From JAVVEG01 sp041751425 (GTDB taxonomy: Bacteria; Pseudomonadota; Gammaproteobacteria; Pseudomonadales; Pseudohongiellaceae), in NCBI GenBank assembly GCA_041751425.1, contig JBGSXL010000007.1, positions 186,001-250,000 of the forward strand: a DNA stretch of 64,000 bases. The letters run 5' to 3'. The notes under the pieces were generated by a model. It made no database searches. It worked only from the letters and a program-made list of their open reading frames with translations, and was not told the DNA's origin. Numbering within the stretch: the stretch's first letter is position 1; each line of letters starts with the position of its first letter. Position numbers and translations under genes: made by a program. This document shows, piece by piece, positions 54,301 to 62,468 of this stretch.

Positions 54301-55437
54301 GATCTCAGCGTACAATTATCATCCACCGCAGACAGTCTGCTGTTGGAATTGAATAGCGAATTGGTTGCCGGAGAGTTGGGCATTCCTCATGATGGCAGTG
54401 ACTATATGGATGTGCACTTTACCCATTTGCACTTGCCAGGTGATGATGAGGATACGGCGCCGGAAATCGAGACAGACGAACCTTTGCGCGAAGATCCGTT
54501 CGTCAATGTAGACCCCAGAACATTCCCACGGCTGCGGGTAGCGATAGATGATATGCGGCTAGGCGAAGCAGATTATGGTCAATGGCGTTTGCTGCTGGAC
54601 CCCATAAGCACAGGCGTCAGGGCTTCGGATCTGCTGATCAACTCGCGCGGACTGCAATTGGGAGCTGAAGGACAGGAGGCAGTATTCGACTGGCATTTTG
54701 ACGGGCAAAAACACGAAAGTCATTTATTGGGTCAGGTGGCGGCTGCAAATTTGGGAGAGGTATTGATCGCGTTTGGCTTTGCTCCCTATCTGGAAAGCAG
54801 CGAGGCGATTTTTGATACAGACGTGCGTTGGATTGGCAGCCCAGGCTTTTTTGCTGCCTCAGCATTGCAGGGCAATGTCGACTTACGCATCAGGGAAGGG
54901 CGTTTTCTGCAAGGAGGGGCTGGTACAGGCAGTAGTGCGCTCAAGTTGATCAGCATTCTGAATTTCGATGCGCTTGTGCGGCGCTTGCGCTTCAGTGATG
55001 ATCTGGTACGCAGCGGTCTCGCCTACGAAGAAATTAATGGTTCATTAGCGTTTGCTGATGGAACAGTCAGTATCGTGGATCGCTTACAGATCATAGGGCC
55101 ATCAAGCCTCTTTCAGTTCCGTGGCTCTCTGGATCTGCACGAGGAAACTGTAGATGGGAGCATGTATATCACTTTACCGGTCAGTGATAATATTCCCTGG
55201 CTGAGTGGTCTGGCAGCTTTGAATAATCTGATTAACTGGCAGGTAGCCGTTGGTGTGTTTATTTTCGACCGTTTGTTTTCCCAACAGATGGAAGATCTGA
55301 CCAGCGCGCAATATCTGTTGCAAGGGCCATGGGATACCGTAGAGCCTACGTTGAATCAGGTGTTCACGTCTGGTGCAAACGCGGGGGTACCAACCCCGGT
55401 ATCTGAAGCAGCAGCGCCTTTGCCACAAAGCCAGTAA
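51313..55437 (+). CDS. yhdP: AsmA-like envelope protein YhdP
   Basis: YhdP is a very large bridge-like protein that transports phospholipid between the inner and outer membrane. The 1374-residue chain has one N-terminal membrane helix (L-V-T-L-L-L-I-L-L-A-V-Y-V, about 20-33) and a DUF3971/TIGR02099-type long beta-rich body. The AsmA-like C-terminal domain contains L-Q-G-N-V-D-L-R-I-R-E-G-R-F and L-P-V-S-D-N-I-P-W. The length agrees with the family (about 1250-1400). It lies 102 bp after rng. Confidence 0.94.
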   Translation: MATAVSALSIIRAVSRQLFWLVTLLLILLAVYVSLGQQLIPLVQNYRSDIESRLSQSLGMPVQLAGVRGAWNQLNPVLYLQQVQLMAAVGTESSAPQAAVEIDNIEVELDALASLLGWRLILQTVNINGLAFEFMEQSGGGWQLAGVNTGTASDLTADQVFEIASRFGNLELNETRLNFHFLNGQVQTLNDGRVRFQSRGIQHFLHLDAWWGDALQPLSVSAELQGNELRRLSGNLHLRLPANDYSAIVVGQGGANFNVRNLTGEAELWFSLEIGSLASLQGNIDFPLLGILRTANDSADVSADTRQEEFVQIENLQGKIALQRNSADTSAGWDVVLRDIGFNWQEAQWPEGDMLMKYRENSSIVWQAEELNVGLLHAIIDFAEVMPEPTGNTLQALGLRGHLRNLELIANLAAQENSTIPALTSLHVAANLQEMSMNEYQGAPAIWGVNGYGELNLDDSTDKFSGFLEVSSNDLMLHLPGLFQDPWSYQSVNGRVDYSLDLSQGMHLRLVSGVIHAESEIIKGRAQFAVNVDRKPETPTIATLELLVGALQADVAYKKAYLPMSDRAPASIQSVMNWVDSAVLAGDGSNSGLIYRGSTLRGSAPAEKTLQMFLRVEEGQFAFDPAWPTLDRLSGLVQIDDGVVDVAVANGESLGIRFNATTAAVRRNANGQGSWVTVQGSGNGTAAQGLQYLQHTPVTQGFAGYLSDWEAVGDVDMKLALNIPLFMPNTVPEVNIQLELQDNSLFIPELELQFGDISGRLTYQQDIGLQSEGLNATLFGDKAAVKLRSDGRIAEAPATVVELAGRAEIAELTHWPLNTALSNALLNKAQGTLVYDARFEIPQQSSPNAEQVLSRFSLRSDMQSVNLDFPAPLQKLRGVNLPMTLDIDFLADGARVRSTINNILNADLQLQDGGSVERGLILLGARDESLPVRRFNTNAPGIEMLGELGRIDYGQWSDFFGSVAASGATGGATLSRFVSLGDVQIEELLILGQSIEDLSVQLSSTADSLLLELNSELVAGELGIPHDGSDYMDVHFTHLHLPGDDEDTAPEIETDEPLREDPFVNVDPRTFPRLRVAIDDMRLGEADYGQWRLLLDPISTGVRASDLLINSRGLQLGAEGQEAVFDWHFDGQKHESHLLGQVAAANLGEVLIAFGFAPYLESSEAIFDTDVRWIGSPGFFAASALQGNVDLRIREGRFLQGGAGTGSSALKLISILNFDALVRRLRFSDDLVRSGLAYEEINGSLAFADGTVSIVDRLQIIGPSSLFQFRGSLDLHEETVDGSMYITLPVSDNIPWLSGLAALNNLINWQVAVGVFIFDRLFSQQMEDLTSAQYLLQGPWDTVEPTLNQVFTSGANAGVPTPVSEAAAPLPQSQ

Positions 55438-55459
55438 AAAATCAGGAAACATTACAACC

Positions 55460-56332
55460 ATGACAGGAAAATCGACTATAGTTGCTGCCGTTCAGATGGT
55501 CAGCAAAGCAAACGTTACCGAAAATTTACAAACAGCCGGTCGCTTGATTGCCGCAGCAGCAAACACCGGCGCCGCGCTGGTTGTGCTGCCTGAGAATTTC
55601 GCGGTATTGGATGGTGGCCCACTGGCTCAGTTTGCAGAGCGTGAAGGCGATAGTAACGGGCAGATTCAGAAATTTTTGGCGACACAGGCTGCGCGGCATC
55701 AGATATTTCTGGTTGCTGGAACCATTCCGTTAGTTTCACGCCCGGTACAATTCTCAGCAGAGGGAAACTTTTCTGCCGAGGTATCGCTGATTACAGATGG
55801 GAGGGTACGCCCGGCATCGTTATTATTCGACCCACAAGGAAAACAGATTGCCCGCTATGACAAGATTCACCTGTTCGATGTGGAGGTGGCTGATAAGCAG
55901 GCAACTTATAAGGAGTCGCGTAGTTTCGAACCGGGAGATCAGGTAGTTGCAGTTGACACGCCAATCGCCAAGCTCGGCTTGAGTATTTGTTATGATCTGC
56001 GGTTTCCTGAGCTGTATCGTCGCTTGCAGGGCCTGCAGGTAGAATTAATTACCGTGCCTTCTGCTTTCACTCAGGTAACCGGCGCTGCCCACTGGGAAGT
56101 ACTGTTGCGCGCAAGGGCAATCGAGAACCAGTGTTTCGTAGTGGCTGCCAATCAGGGCGGTGTGCACAATGCAACGCGAGAAACTTATGGGCATTCTATG
56201 ATTATCGATCCCTGGGGAGAAGTTATTGCCTGCCTTGCCAGAGGGGAAGGTGTGGTACATGCGCCCATCGATCTGGATAAATTACATGATTTACGCCGCC
56301 GCATGCCTGTAGCTAAACATCGCAGGCTCTAA
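55460..56332 (+). CDS. Nitrilase-superfamily carbon-nitrogen hydrolase (Nit-type amidase)
   Basis: The 290-residue protein contains the full Glu-Lys-Cys triad: E45 in L-P-E-N-F, K135 in R-Y-D-K-I-H-L-F and C177 in S-I-C-Y-D-L-R-F-P-E. Members next to yhdP resemble the Nit1/YbeM group that hydrolyses deaminated glutathione, and this function is likely but inferred. The ATG at 55460 is favoured; the upstream frame overlaps yhdP and lacks homology. Confidence 0.92.
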   Translation: MTGKSTIVAAVQMVSKANVTENLQTAGRLIAAAANTGAALVVLPENFAVLDGGPLAQFAEREGDSNGQIQKFLATQAARHQIFLVAGTIPLVSRPVQFSAEGNFSAEVSLITDGRVRPASLLFDPQGKQIARYDKIHLFDVEVADKQATYKESRSFEPGDQVVAVDTPIAKLGLSICYDLRFPELYRRLQGLQVELITVPSAFTQVTGAAHWEVLLRARAIENQCFVVAANQGGVHNATRETYGHSMIIDPWGEVIACLARGEGVVHAPIDLDKLHDLRRRMPVAKHRRL

Positions 56333-56377
56333 CATCAATCAGTAAAATCGCCACATAAGTCAGGAAGGAAATCCGGA

Positions 56378-57115
56378 TTGCGTATCAATAAAAGTCTAGC
56401 AACAAATCTGTGTGCCGGCGGGCTAACGCTGCTCGGTCTGATTACACCACAACCTTTGCAAACCTATGCGCTTAGCGCAGGATTGTTTGCTTTATCCGGA
56501 GCCTTGACGAACTGGCTTGCTGTACACATGTTATTTGAAAAAGTGCCGGGCTTTTACGGATCAGGCGTTATTCCTTTGCACTTTCAAGAGTTCAAAGCAG
56601 GAATTCGAAAGTTAATCATGCAGCAGTTCTTTAATCAGGAAAATATTGATAGCTTCGTATCACAATCGGGAAATCTTGCTGCAAGTCTGGATAAAGAGTT
56701 ATTAAAAATAGTTGATGAACTGGATCTGGATGGCGCGTTCGATTCGTTACTCGACGTTATTATGAGTTCTTCGTTTTCCAGTATGCTCGGGCTTATTGGA
56801 GGAAAGGGTGCCCTAAAAGCCCTGCGCGAACCATTTATAGTGAAGATGCGGGACTATCTACATGCGACATTGGATACCGAGGAATTTCGCACCAAGCTGA
56901 ACGCAGGGCTTTCCAGCGCAACTGCCGCTGAAGACCTGGCCGGAAAAGTTGAGCAGATTGTTGATCGCAGGCTGGATGAACTTACACCTGGATTGGTGAA
57001 AGAAATTGTGCAGGAAATGATAGCCAGACATCTCGGTTGGTTAGTTGTTTGGGGTGGCGTTCTGGGTGGTTTAATGGGATTTATGGTCGCATTCATGAAT
57101 AATTGGTTTCTCTGA
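56378..57115 (+). CDS. DUF445 family membrane protein
   Basis: The 245-residue protein starts with TTG, supported by AGGAAGGAA about 8 bases before it. It has two N-terminal membrane helices with G-A-L-T-N-W-L-A-V-H-M-L-F, the DUF445 signature, and G-V-I-P and F-K-A-G-I-R-K-L. A long helical middle part and a C-terminal membrane helix (V-W-G-G-V-L-G-G-L-M-G-F-M-V-A-F) complete it. Its function is unknown. It occupies the position where tldD normally follows nit in related genomes. Confidence 0.88.
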   Translation: MRINKSLATNLCAGGLTLLGLITPQPLQTYALSAGLFALSGALTNWLAVHMLFEKVPGFYGSGVIPLHFQEFKAGIRKLIMQQFFNQENIDSFVSQSGNLAASLDKELLKIVDELDLDGAFDSLLDVIMSSSFSSMLGLIGGKGALKALREPFIVKMRDYLHATLDTEEFRTKLNAGLSSATAAEDLAGKVEQIVDRRLDELTPGLVKEIVQEMIARHLGWLVVWGGVLGGLMGFMVAFMNNWFL

Positions 57116-57462
57116 TTAGTCGAAAAGAAAAAGTCTGTACGCTGGCATACAATCACCGGATATTTAGAAAAAACTATACTTTTTGTTGAATATTCCCAGC
57201 ATTTCGTTTTGTGCGCTACTGCCGCGAAATACTTTTGCTGAAATATTTTTTACGGTGCCGATTGGTCAAATTGTGTTATTTTGTATCTTTGGGTGTAAAA
57301 CACCGGTCGGTGTAATACAATCAGTATCGCAGCATTTGCAGGAAATCTCGGCCCTCCCCTAAGGAGAGCTACGTCAGTAATCGCTACTGCATTAATTTCC
57401 AGAAAATAACCCTACTTACTTATTTCAAGTAATTAACCTTGTTAAGGATTGAGTGATTTGTT
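57116..57462 (+). promoter_or_regulatory. TetR gene leader with palindromic operator candidate
   Basis: This 347-bp non-coding gap contains the perfect palindrome arms ACACCG-GT-CGGTGT (57300-57313), flanked by A/T-rich sequence, a typical TetR-family operator. It is about 150 bp before the regulator gene. An additional CTCC-CCTAA-GGAG inverted repeat is near 57353-57366. No ORF is convincing here. Confidence 0.65.
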
Positions 57463-58047
57463 ATGGCGAGACCAGTTGAATTTGTATATGACGATGTATT
57501 AACCAATGCAATGGAACAATTCTGGCGCGAAGGATTTGAAGCCAGCTCCGTGCAAAAGTTACTGGATGCTACAGGAATCAACAGAGGGACGCTGTATAAC
57601 TCGTTTGGAGACAAAGATACGTTTTTCAAAGCCTGCCTGGCGCATTACAGCAAGCTGATTGAGAAGGATCTGGACGGTTCTTTGAACAAGGCCGAACTGT
57701 CAACCTGGGATGCTATCGAAAAGTATTTCAACCTGGCTGTTGTTGATGTAAGCAACAAACAGCGTGGCATGGGCTGCTTATTGGTCAATTCCCTGTGTGA
57801 AAGTATCAATTATGACAAAGACATTCAGAAGCTTGTGAAAGGCTATTACGGCCATATCCGTAAAGCGCTGCTGAAGCGTTTGAAAGAGGCGGAGAACGAG
57901 GGCAGCCTGAGGAAGAGCTTGTCGGCCGATCTGGCTCTGGAAGTGTTGATCAATGCTCTGCATGGCTTGCGAGTGAATTCTCGTGAAGGCAAGACTGCCA
58001 AGCAACTTGCTGAAATCATTGCGTTTACAATGGCTTCTCTGAAATAA
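57463..58047 (+). CDS. TetR-family transcriptional regulator
   Basis: The 194-residue protein has the TetR helix-turn-helix in its first 50 residues (F-W-R-E-G-F-E-A-S-S-V-Q-K-L-L-D-A-T-G-I-N-R-G-T-L-Y-N-S-F-G, broken here only by hyphens). The C-terminal half, with G-M-G-C-L-L-V-N-S-L-C-E-S, resembles the NemR/AcrR-like ligand-binding group. It probably represses itself through the palindrome at 57300. The cysteines may sense electrophiles, which is speculation. Ends at a clear terminator. Confidence 0.92.
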   Translation: MARPVEFVYDDVLTNAMEQFWREGFEASSVQKLLDATGINRGTLYNSFGDKDTFFKACLAHYSKLIEKDLDGSLNKAELSTWDAIEKYFNLAVVDVSNKQRGMGCLLVNSLCESINYDKDIQKLVKGYYGHIRKALLKRLKEAENEGSLRKSLSADLALEVLINALHGLRVNSREGKTAKQLAEIIAFTMASLK

Positions 58048-58095
58048 AGCTGTCATTGTCAGATTTTTGATCAGCAGTCTGAGAACAGTAGTTCG

Positions 58096-58135
58096 CTATA
58101 AAAAAGGGAGTCCGGATTGACTCTCTTTTTTATAG
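58096..58135 (+). terminator. Rho-independent terminator after TetR gene
   Basis: The stem GGGAGTC (58106-58112) pairs with GACTCTC (58119-58125) with one G-T pair, inside a longer CTATAAAAAA / TTTTTTATAG extension. It can act in both directions. Confidence 0.9.
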
Positions 58136-58226
58136 TTCAGTGTTTTCCACCTATTGTGACATCCCTGATATCAGGTATACTTCAAGGCCAGTTTAAAGCA
58201 CGAACCTTTACCATCGGGAACTAACA

Positions 58227-58640
58227 ATGAAAAAGATTGCAGGTGTAAGAAAGAAGGATGAGAGCAATGTAGATCTGACGCCAATGCTTGACGTGGTGTT
58301 TATCCTCCTGATTTTCTTCGTGGTTACAGCAACTTTCCTGTCTGAAACAGCGATTGACGCTGCCAGTAATGAAAACAACGAAACACCGCCAGAGCAGGAT
58401 GATGACAAGAAGAACATCTTGGTAGAGTTGACGGCCAATAACGAGATTATTCTCAATGGCGAGCCACGGCCTATAATTGTCGGTCAGATTCGCTCGAATA
58501 TCGACCGTCTGAAAGCGGAAAACCCAGCTGCATCACTGATCCTGCGTCCACACATACGCTCCAACGTGGAAACGCTGGTTCTGGTTATGGACTCGGCCCG
58601 TCAGGCTGGCATCGCGAATATCTCAATCGTAGAGCCCTGA
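58227..58640 (+). CDS. exbD: ExbD/TolR-family energy transducer
   Basis: The 137-residue protein has a short cytoplasmic N-terminus, V-D-L-T-P-M-L-D-V-V-F-I-L-L-I-F-F with the proton-channel aspartate D22, and a periplasmic C-terminal domain. The pattern N-I-L-V-E-L-T, followed by L-I-L-R-P-H, matches ExbD. With ExbB and TonB it couples the proton gradient to outer-membrane transport. No exbB, tolQ or tonB is adjacent; terminators on both sides suggest an isolated transcript. Confidence 0.92.
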   Translation: MKKIAGVRKKDESNVDLTPMLDVVFILLIFFVVTATFLSETAIDAASNENNETPPEQDDDKKNILVELTANNEIILNGEPRPIIVGQIRSNIDRLKAENPAASLILRPHIRSNVETLVLVMDSARQAGIANISIVEP

Positions 58641-58707
58641 TAGAGTAACCCTGGTAGACACCGATTGACTGCAGCCGTTTGCAGGCAGAAGAATCGATAC
58701 CGAATTA

Positions 58708-58729
58708 CGCACCTGAAAGGGTGCGTTTT
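58708..58729 (+). terminator. Rho-independent terminator after exbD
   Basis: CGCACC (58708-58713) pairs with GGTGCG (58720-58725) across a 6-base loop, followed by TTTT. Confidence 0.78.
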
Positions 58730-58830
58730 CATTTGTGAACCGGATAATCTCGTCGTCAGGTAAGTCCCACCATTGCAGCAACACTCATCGGGCTGAACCT
58801 ACGAAGCCGCTGTGAAGAACAGGACATAGC

Positions 58831-60840
58831 ATGGAAAACCTGTGGTCAGACTCAGAAGCTCAGCACTTCGCTGCGGACAAAATTACCGGTCTGCGGGTGT
58901 ACACCTCGCAGCTACTGGGTCGTAACCCTGATCTGGTTCTCCATGGCGGTGGCAATACTTCGGTAAAAGGCCAATGGCAGAATATCTTCGGGGAAACCGA
59001 GCAGGTTCTGTTTGTCAAAGGCTCCGGCTGGGATTTGCGCACCATCCGCGCACCGGGCTTTGCGCCTGTGAAACTGGACTATCTGCGTGCTCTGGGCGCA
59101 CTACCAGCCCTGACAGATATGCAAATGATGCAACATCTGCGCACCGCTTTATTGGATCCCTCCGCTCCTACACCCTCCGTGGAAGCCATCCTGCACGCAC
59201 TTATCCCGCATGCCTACGTGGATCACACGCACGCAGATACGGTCGTGACATTGAGCAATACTCCAAATGGCGAAGCGCTGTTGCGCGAATTGTACGGCGA
59301 GCGGGTATTGATTCTGCCCTACATCATGCCCGGGTTCATTCTTGCGCAACAGGTGCATGAGGCTACCCGCCAGCTGGATTGGCAGGCATTACAGGGCATT
59401 GTCCTTTTACATCACGGTATTATCAGTTTTGCCGATGATGCCAAAACCAGCTACGACAATATGATAGCTCTGGTTTCGGAAGCTGAAGGTTGTCTGCAGA
59501 GCCTGCACGCCAACGCCGGGAAGGCAGCGCGCACGCACAATAATGCGGGCGCTATTGCGGCGTATTCGCCAAAGGACGAAGATTTTCTGCAAATTGCTAC
59601 GCTGCGAAACGCGGCCGCAAAGGTTTTCGGTAAACCTGTACTCGTGAATTGGCAGAATGATGCAGCCAGCACTGCTTTTGCCAGTCTGAGCAACGTAGCC
59701 GATGTCGTCAGCCGCGGACCTTTGACGCCCGACCACAGCATTCACACCAAACCTTTTGCCGCGGTTTTCACGCATGATCCTGCTGCCGAACTGCAGGAAT
59801 TTTGCGCAGAATACCAAAGCTACTTCGCCCGGTACGCCAAACCCCACCATCAATGTCTGGATCAGATGCCAAGAGTGGCTGCGTGGAAGGGCAAGGGTAT
59901 GCTGTATCTGGCGCCGACGCGGAAACGTGTACAGATTGTGGCAGACATTTATCGCCATACCCTGCGGGCCATTCAAATAGCCGAGGCGCTGGGTGGATGG
60001 ACGGCTTTACCAAAGCAGGATCAGTTCGATCTGGAATATTGGGAATTGGAGCAGGCAAAACTTAAAACCAGCCAGTCGCGGCTGGAATTTGAGGGCAAAG
60101 TGGTACTGGTGACAGGTGCGGCCTCAGGAATCGGCAAGGCCTGCGTGGAAGCCTTTGTTAAAGCGGGCGCCTGCGTTGTCGCGCTGGATATCAACCCGGC
60201 CATAACTACACAGTTTTCCAGTGATCAGGTGCTGGGGTTATGCGGTGATATTACCGATGACAACGCAATGGTCACTGCAGTCCTGACAACAATCAGCACT
60301 TATGGGGGGCTGGATGTGCTACTGAGCAATGCAGGGTTCTTTCCCCCCAGCCAGACCATCGACGAGATGAGCGATACGCTGTGGGAGCAATCCATGAACC
60401 TGAATCTGAGTGCCCACATGCGCTTGCTGCGTACCTGCACGCCCTACCTGCGTTACGGTATCGATCCCGCCGTCATCATGATAGGTTCGAAAAATGTGCC
60501 GGCACCCGGACCGGGAGCAGCGGCATATTCTGTCGCCAAGGCTGGTCTGGCGCAATTGGCACGGGTTGCTGCGCTGGAATTGGCGGCAGCAGGTATTCGC
60601 GTCAATACCATCCATCCCAACGCCGTATTCGATACCGCTTTGTGGACACCGGAGGTGTTGGCAGCCAGAGCAACCAGTTATGGCTTGAGTGTGGATGCCT
60701 ACAAGCGCAATACCTTATTGAAAACCGAAGTAAGCTCTGCCGATGTCGCCGCCATGGCCCTGAGCATGGCTGGTCGCGGTTTTGCCAGAACCACGGGTGC
60801 TCAGGTTGCTGTCGACGGTGGCAACGAGAGGGTCATATGA
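58831..60840 (+). CDS. Fused class II aldolase / short-chain dehydrogenase
   Basis: The 669-residue protein has an N-terminal class II (zinc) aldolase domain, about 1-400, with H-G-G-G-N-T-S-V-K-G, D-H-T-H-A-D-T-V-V and L-L-H-H-G-I-I. A C-terminal Rossmann SDR domain (about 420-669) has T-G-A-A-S-G-I-G (428-435), N-A-G and Y-S-V-A-K. The layout matches RhaEW-type enzymes, which cleave rhamnulose-1-phosphate to DHAP and lactaldehyde and oxidise the latter. No rhamnose genes are near; mtnA follows 40 bp later. This suggests a methylthioribulose- or 5-deoxyribulose-1-phosphate substrate (inference). AGGA precedes the ATG. Confidence 0.9.
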   Translation: MENLWSDSEAQHFAADKITGLRVYTSQLLGRNPDLVLHGGGNTSVKGQWQNIFGETEQVLFVKGSGWDLRTIRAPGFAPVKLDYLRALGALPALTDMQMMQHLRTALLDPSAPTPSVEAILHALIPHAYVDHTHADTVVTLSNTPNGEALLRELYGERVLILPYIMPGFILAQQVHEATRQLDWQALQGIVLLHHGIISFADDAKTSYDNMIALVSEAEGCLQSLHANAGKAARTHNNAGAIAAYSPKDEDFLQIATLRNAAAKVFGKPVLVNWQNDAASTAFASLSNVADVVSRGPLTPDHSIHTKPFAAVFTHDPAAELQEFCAEYQSYFARYAKPHHQCLDQMPRVAAWKGKGMLYLAPTRKRVQIVADIYRHTLRAIQIAEALGGWTALPKQDQFDLEYWELEQAKLKTSQSRLEFEGKVVLVTGAASGIGKACVEAFVKAGACVVALDINPAITTQFSSDQVLGLCGDITDDNAMVTAVLTTISTYGGLDVLLSNAGFFPPSQTIDEMSDTLWEQSMNLNLSAHMRLLRTCTPYLRYGIDPAVIMIGSKNVPAPGPGAAAYSVAKAGLAQLARVAALELAAAGIRVNTIHPNAVFDTALWTPEVLAARATSYGLSVDAYKRNTLLKTEVSSADVAAMALSMAGRGFARTTGAQVAVDGGNERVI

Positions 60841-60880
60841 ATACAGTTCTGCAGCAGCATCAAAACGGGAATAGCAGCAC

Positions 60881-61999
60881 ATGAGAGTCAATGGCGAAAC
60901 CTGCCAGAGCATCTGGTTTGACGAAGGGTCACAGCAGGTCAAAATAATTGATCAGACGCTGCTGCCGCATCAATTCGTCAGCCTGACACTGGATTCATTA
61001 GCCGCCACTACGCAGGCGATAGTCAGCATGCAGGTGCGCGGAGCGCCATTGATCGGTATTACAGCTGCATTCGGCGTATATCTTGCCTTGCGAAATAAGG
61101 AAGCAGACCTGGAAACGGCCTGCCAGCGCTTGCTGCTGACCCGTCCTACAGCCGTGAATCTGCACTGGGCCTTGCAGCGTGTCTTAACCGAAGTGAGTGC
61201 ACAGGACCCTGGCAGGCAAACCGCCTCCGCTTTGAACATTGCCCGCCAGTTATGGCAGGAAGATGCAGACAGTTGCAGCGCCATTGGTGAGAATGGTTTG
61301 CAAATACTGCAGGATCTGTGGCAGCACAAATCAGCTCAGTCATCCGGCGCTGTTTCTTGCTTGAATATCCTGACCCATTGCAACGCGGGCTGGCTGGCAA
61401 CCGCTGATTGGGGAACAGCATTGGCACCCATCTATAAAGCTCATCTGCAGGGAATTCCGGTGCATGTCTGGGTGGATGAGACCCGCCCGCGGAATCAGGG
61501 AGCGTCCCTGACCGCCTGGGAGCTGCAGCGTCAGGGTATAGCGCATACCGTGATTGTGGATAATGCAGGAGGCCACCTGATGCAGCATGGGCAGGTGGAT
61601 GTCTGTATTGTGGGCAGCGACCGCACTACAGCCAACGGCGACGTCTGCAACAAGATTGGCACTTACCTGAAAGCACTGGCAGCAGTCGACAATGGCATTC
61701 CTTTTTATGCGGCGCTGCCGGTTTCGACAATAGACTTCACGATGCACGATGGCATAAAGGAGATTCCCATCGAGGAGCGTGACAGTAAGGAAGTCTCACA
61801 TATGCAGGGTCCGGATGCGCAGGGACAGATGCATCAGGTTCAGGTTACGCCGTCCGGAACCCGCATAAGTAACTATGGTTTCGATGTGACACCGGCGCGT
61901 CTGGTGACGGGATTGATTACGGAGCAAGGTGTTTTTCCCGCCACACCTGCAGGTCTCGCAGCTATAAAAAATGCGGCAACGAAGCACGTGACCAAATAG
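60881..61999 (+). CDS. mtnA: S-methyl-5-thioribose-1-phosphate isomerase
   Basis: MtnA converts methylthioribose-1-phosphate (or 5-deoxyribose-1-phosphate) to the ketose phosphate. The 372-residue protein has R-G-A-P-L-I-G-I-T-A-A-F-G near residue 52. The catalytic cysteine C167 lies in T-H-C-N-A-G, followed by V-D-E-T-R-P-R-N-Q-G-A-S-L-T-A-W-E-L, and the catalytic aspartate D247 in G-S-D-R-T-T-A-N-G-D. All active-site residues are present. No mtnB, mtnC or mtnD appears in the window; the gene immediately upstream encodes the aldolase/dehydrogenase fusion. Confidence 0.95.
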   Translation: MRVNGETCQSIWFDEGSQQVKIIDQTLLPHQFVSLTLDSLAATTQAIVSMQVRGAPLIGITAAFGVYLALRNKEADLETACQRLLLTRPTAVNLHWALQRVLTEVSAQDPGRQTASALNIARQLWQEDADSCSAIGENGLQILQDLWQHKSAQSSGAVSCLNILTHCNAGWLATADWGTALAPIYKAHLQGIPVHVWVDETRPRNQGASLTAWELQRQGIAHTVIVDNAGGHLMQHGQVDVCIVGSDRTTANGDVCNKIGTYLKALAAVDNGIPFYAALPVSTIDFTMHDGIKEIPIEERDSKEVSHMQGPDAQGQMHQVQVTPSGTRISNYGFDVTPARLVTGLITEQGVFPATPAGLAAIKNAATKHVTK

Positions 62000-62013
62000 T
62001 GCAGCACCATGCG

Positions 62014-62361
62014 TCAGCCGGGTGGCCAGGTCATGGAGCGACCGCCAACAATATGCAGATGCAAATGGAACACTGTCTGACCACCGTGCTCACCGGTATT
62101 GATTACAAAACGAAAGCCCGCATCGGCTAACCCTTCTGCGGCGGCAATCTGGTTCGCCTTCAACAACAGTTTTCCCAGCAATCCTTCATCCTCAGCCTGA
62201 GCTGTCTGCACACTTTCCAGGTGCTTTTTGGGAATAACCAGAATATGGCTTGGCGCGACTGGGTTGATATCTCGAAACGCATAGACATCTGCATCGTCGT
62301 AAACACGGGTTGACGGGATTTCACCGGCGATAATGCGGCAGAAAAGACATTCACTTGCCAT
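62014..62361 (-). CDS. hinT: HIT-family purine phosphoramidase HinT
   Basis: HinT hydrolyses AMP-lysine and other adenosine phosphoramidates. The 115-residue protein begins M-A-S-E-C-L-F-C-R-I-I-A-G-E-I-P and has the histidine triad H99-L-H101-L-H103 followed by I-V-G-G-R-S-M-T-W. It is convergent with mtnA, 14 bp between stops. Confidence 0.95.
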   Translation of the reverse strand: MASECLFCRIIAGEIPSTRVYDDADVYAFRDINPVAPSHILVIPKKHLESVQTAQAEDEGLLGKLLLKANQIAAAEGLADAGFRFVINTGEHGGQTVFHLHLHIVGGRSMTWPPG

Positions 62362-62468
62362 TGTCAGGCATCCTCCATAGACTTGAGAGCGCCAGCGGTT
62401 TCGGGCTTTGGCGCTTTTGTTGATGCCAAGATAACATTTATTCAGACGACAGGTTAACTCAGGTTCTC

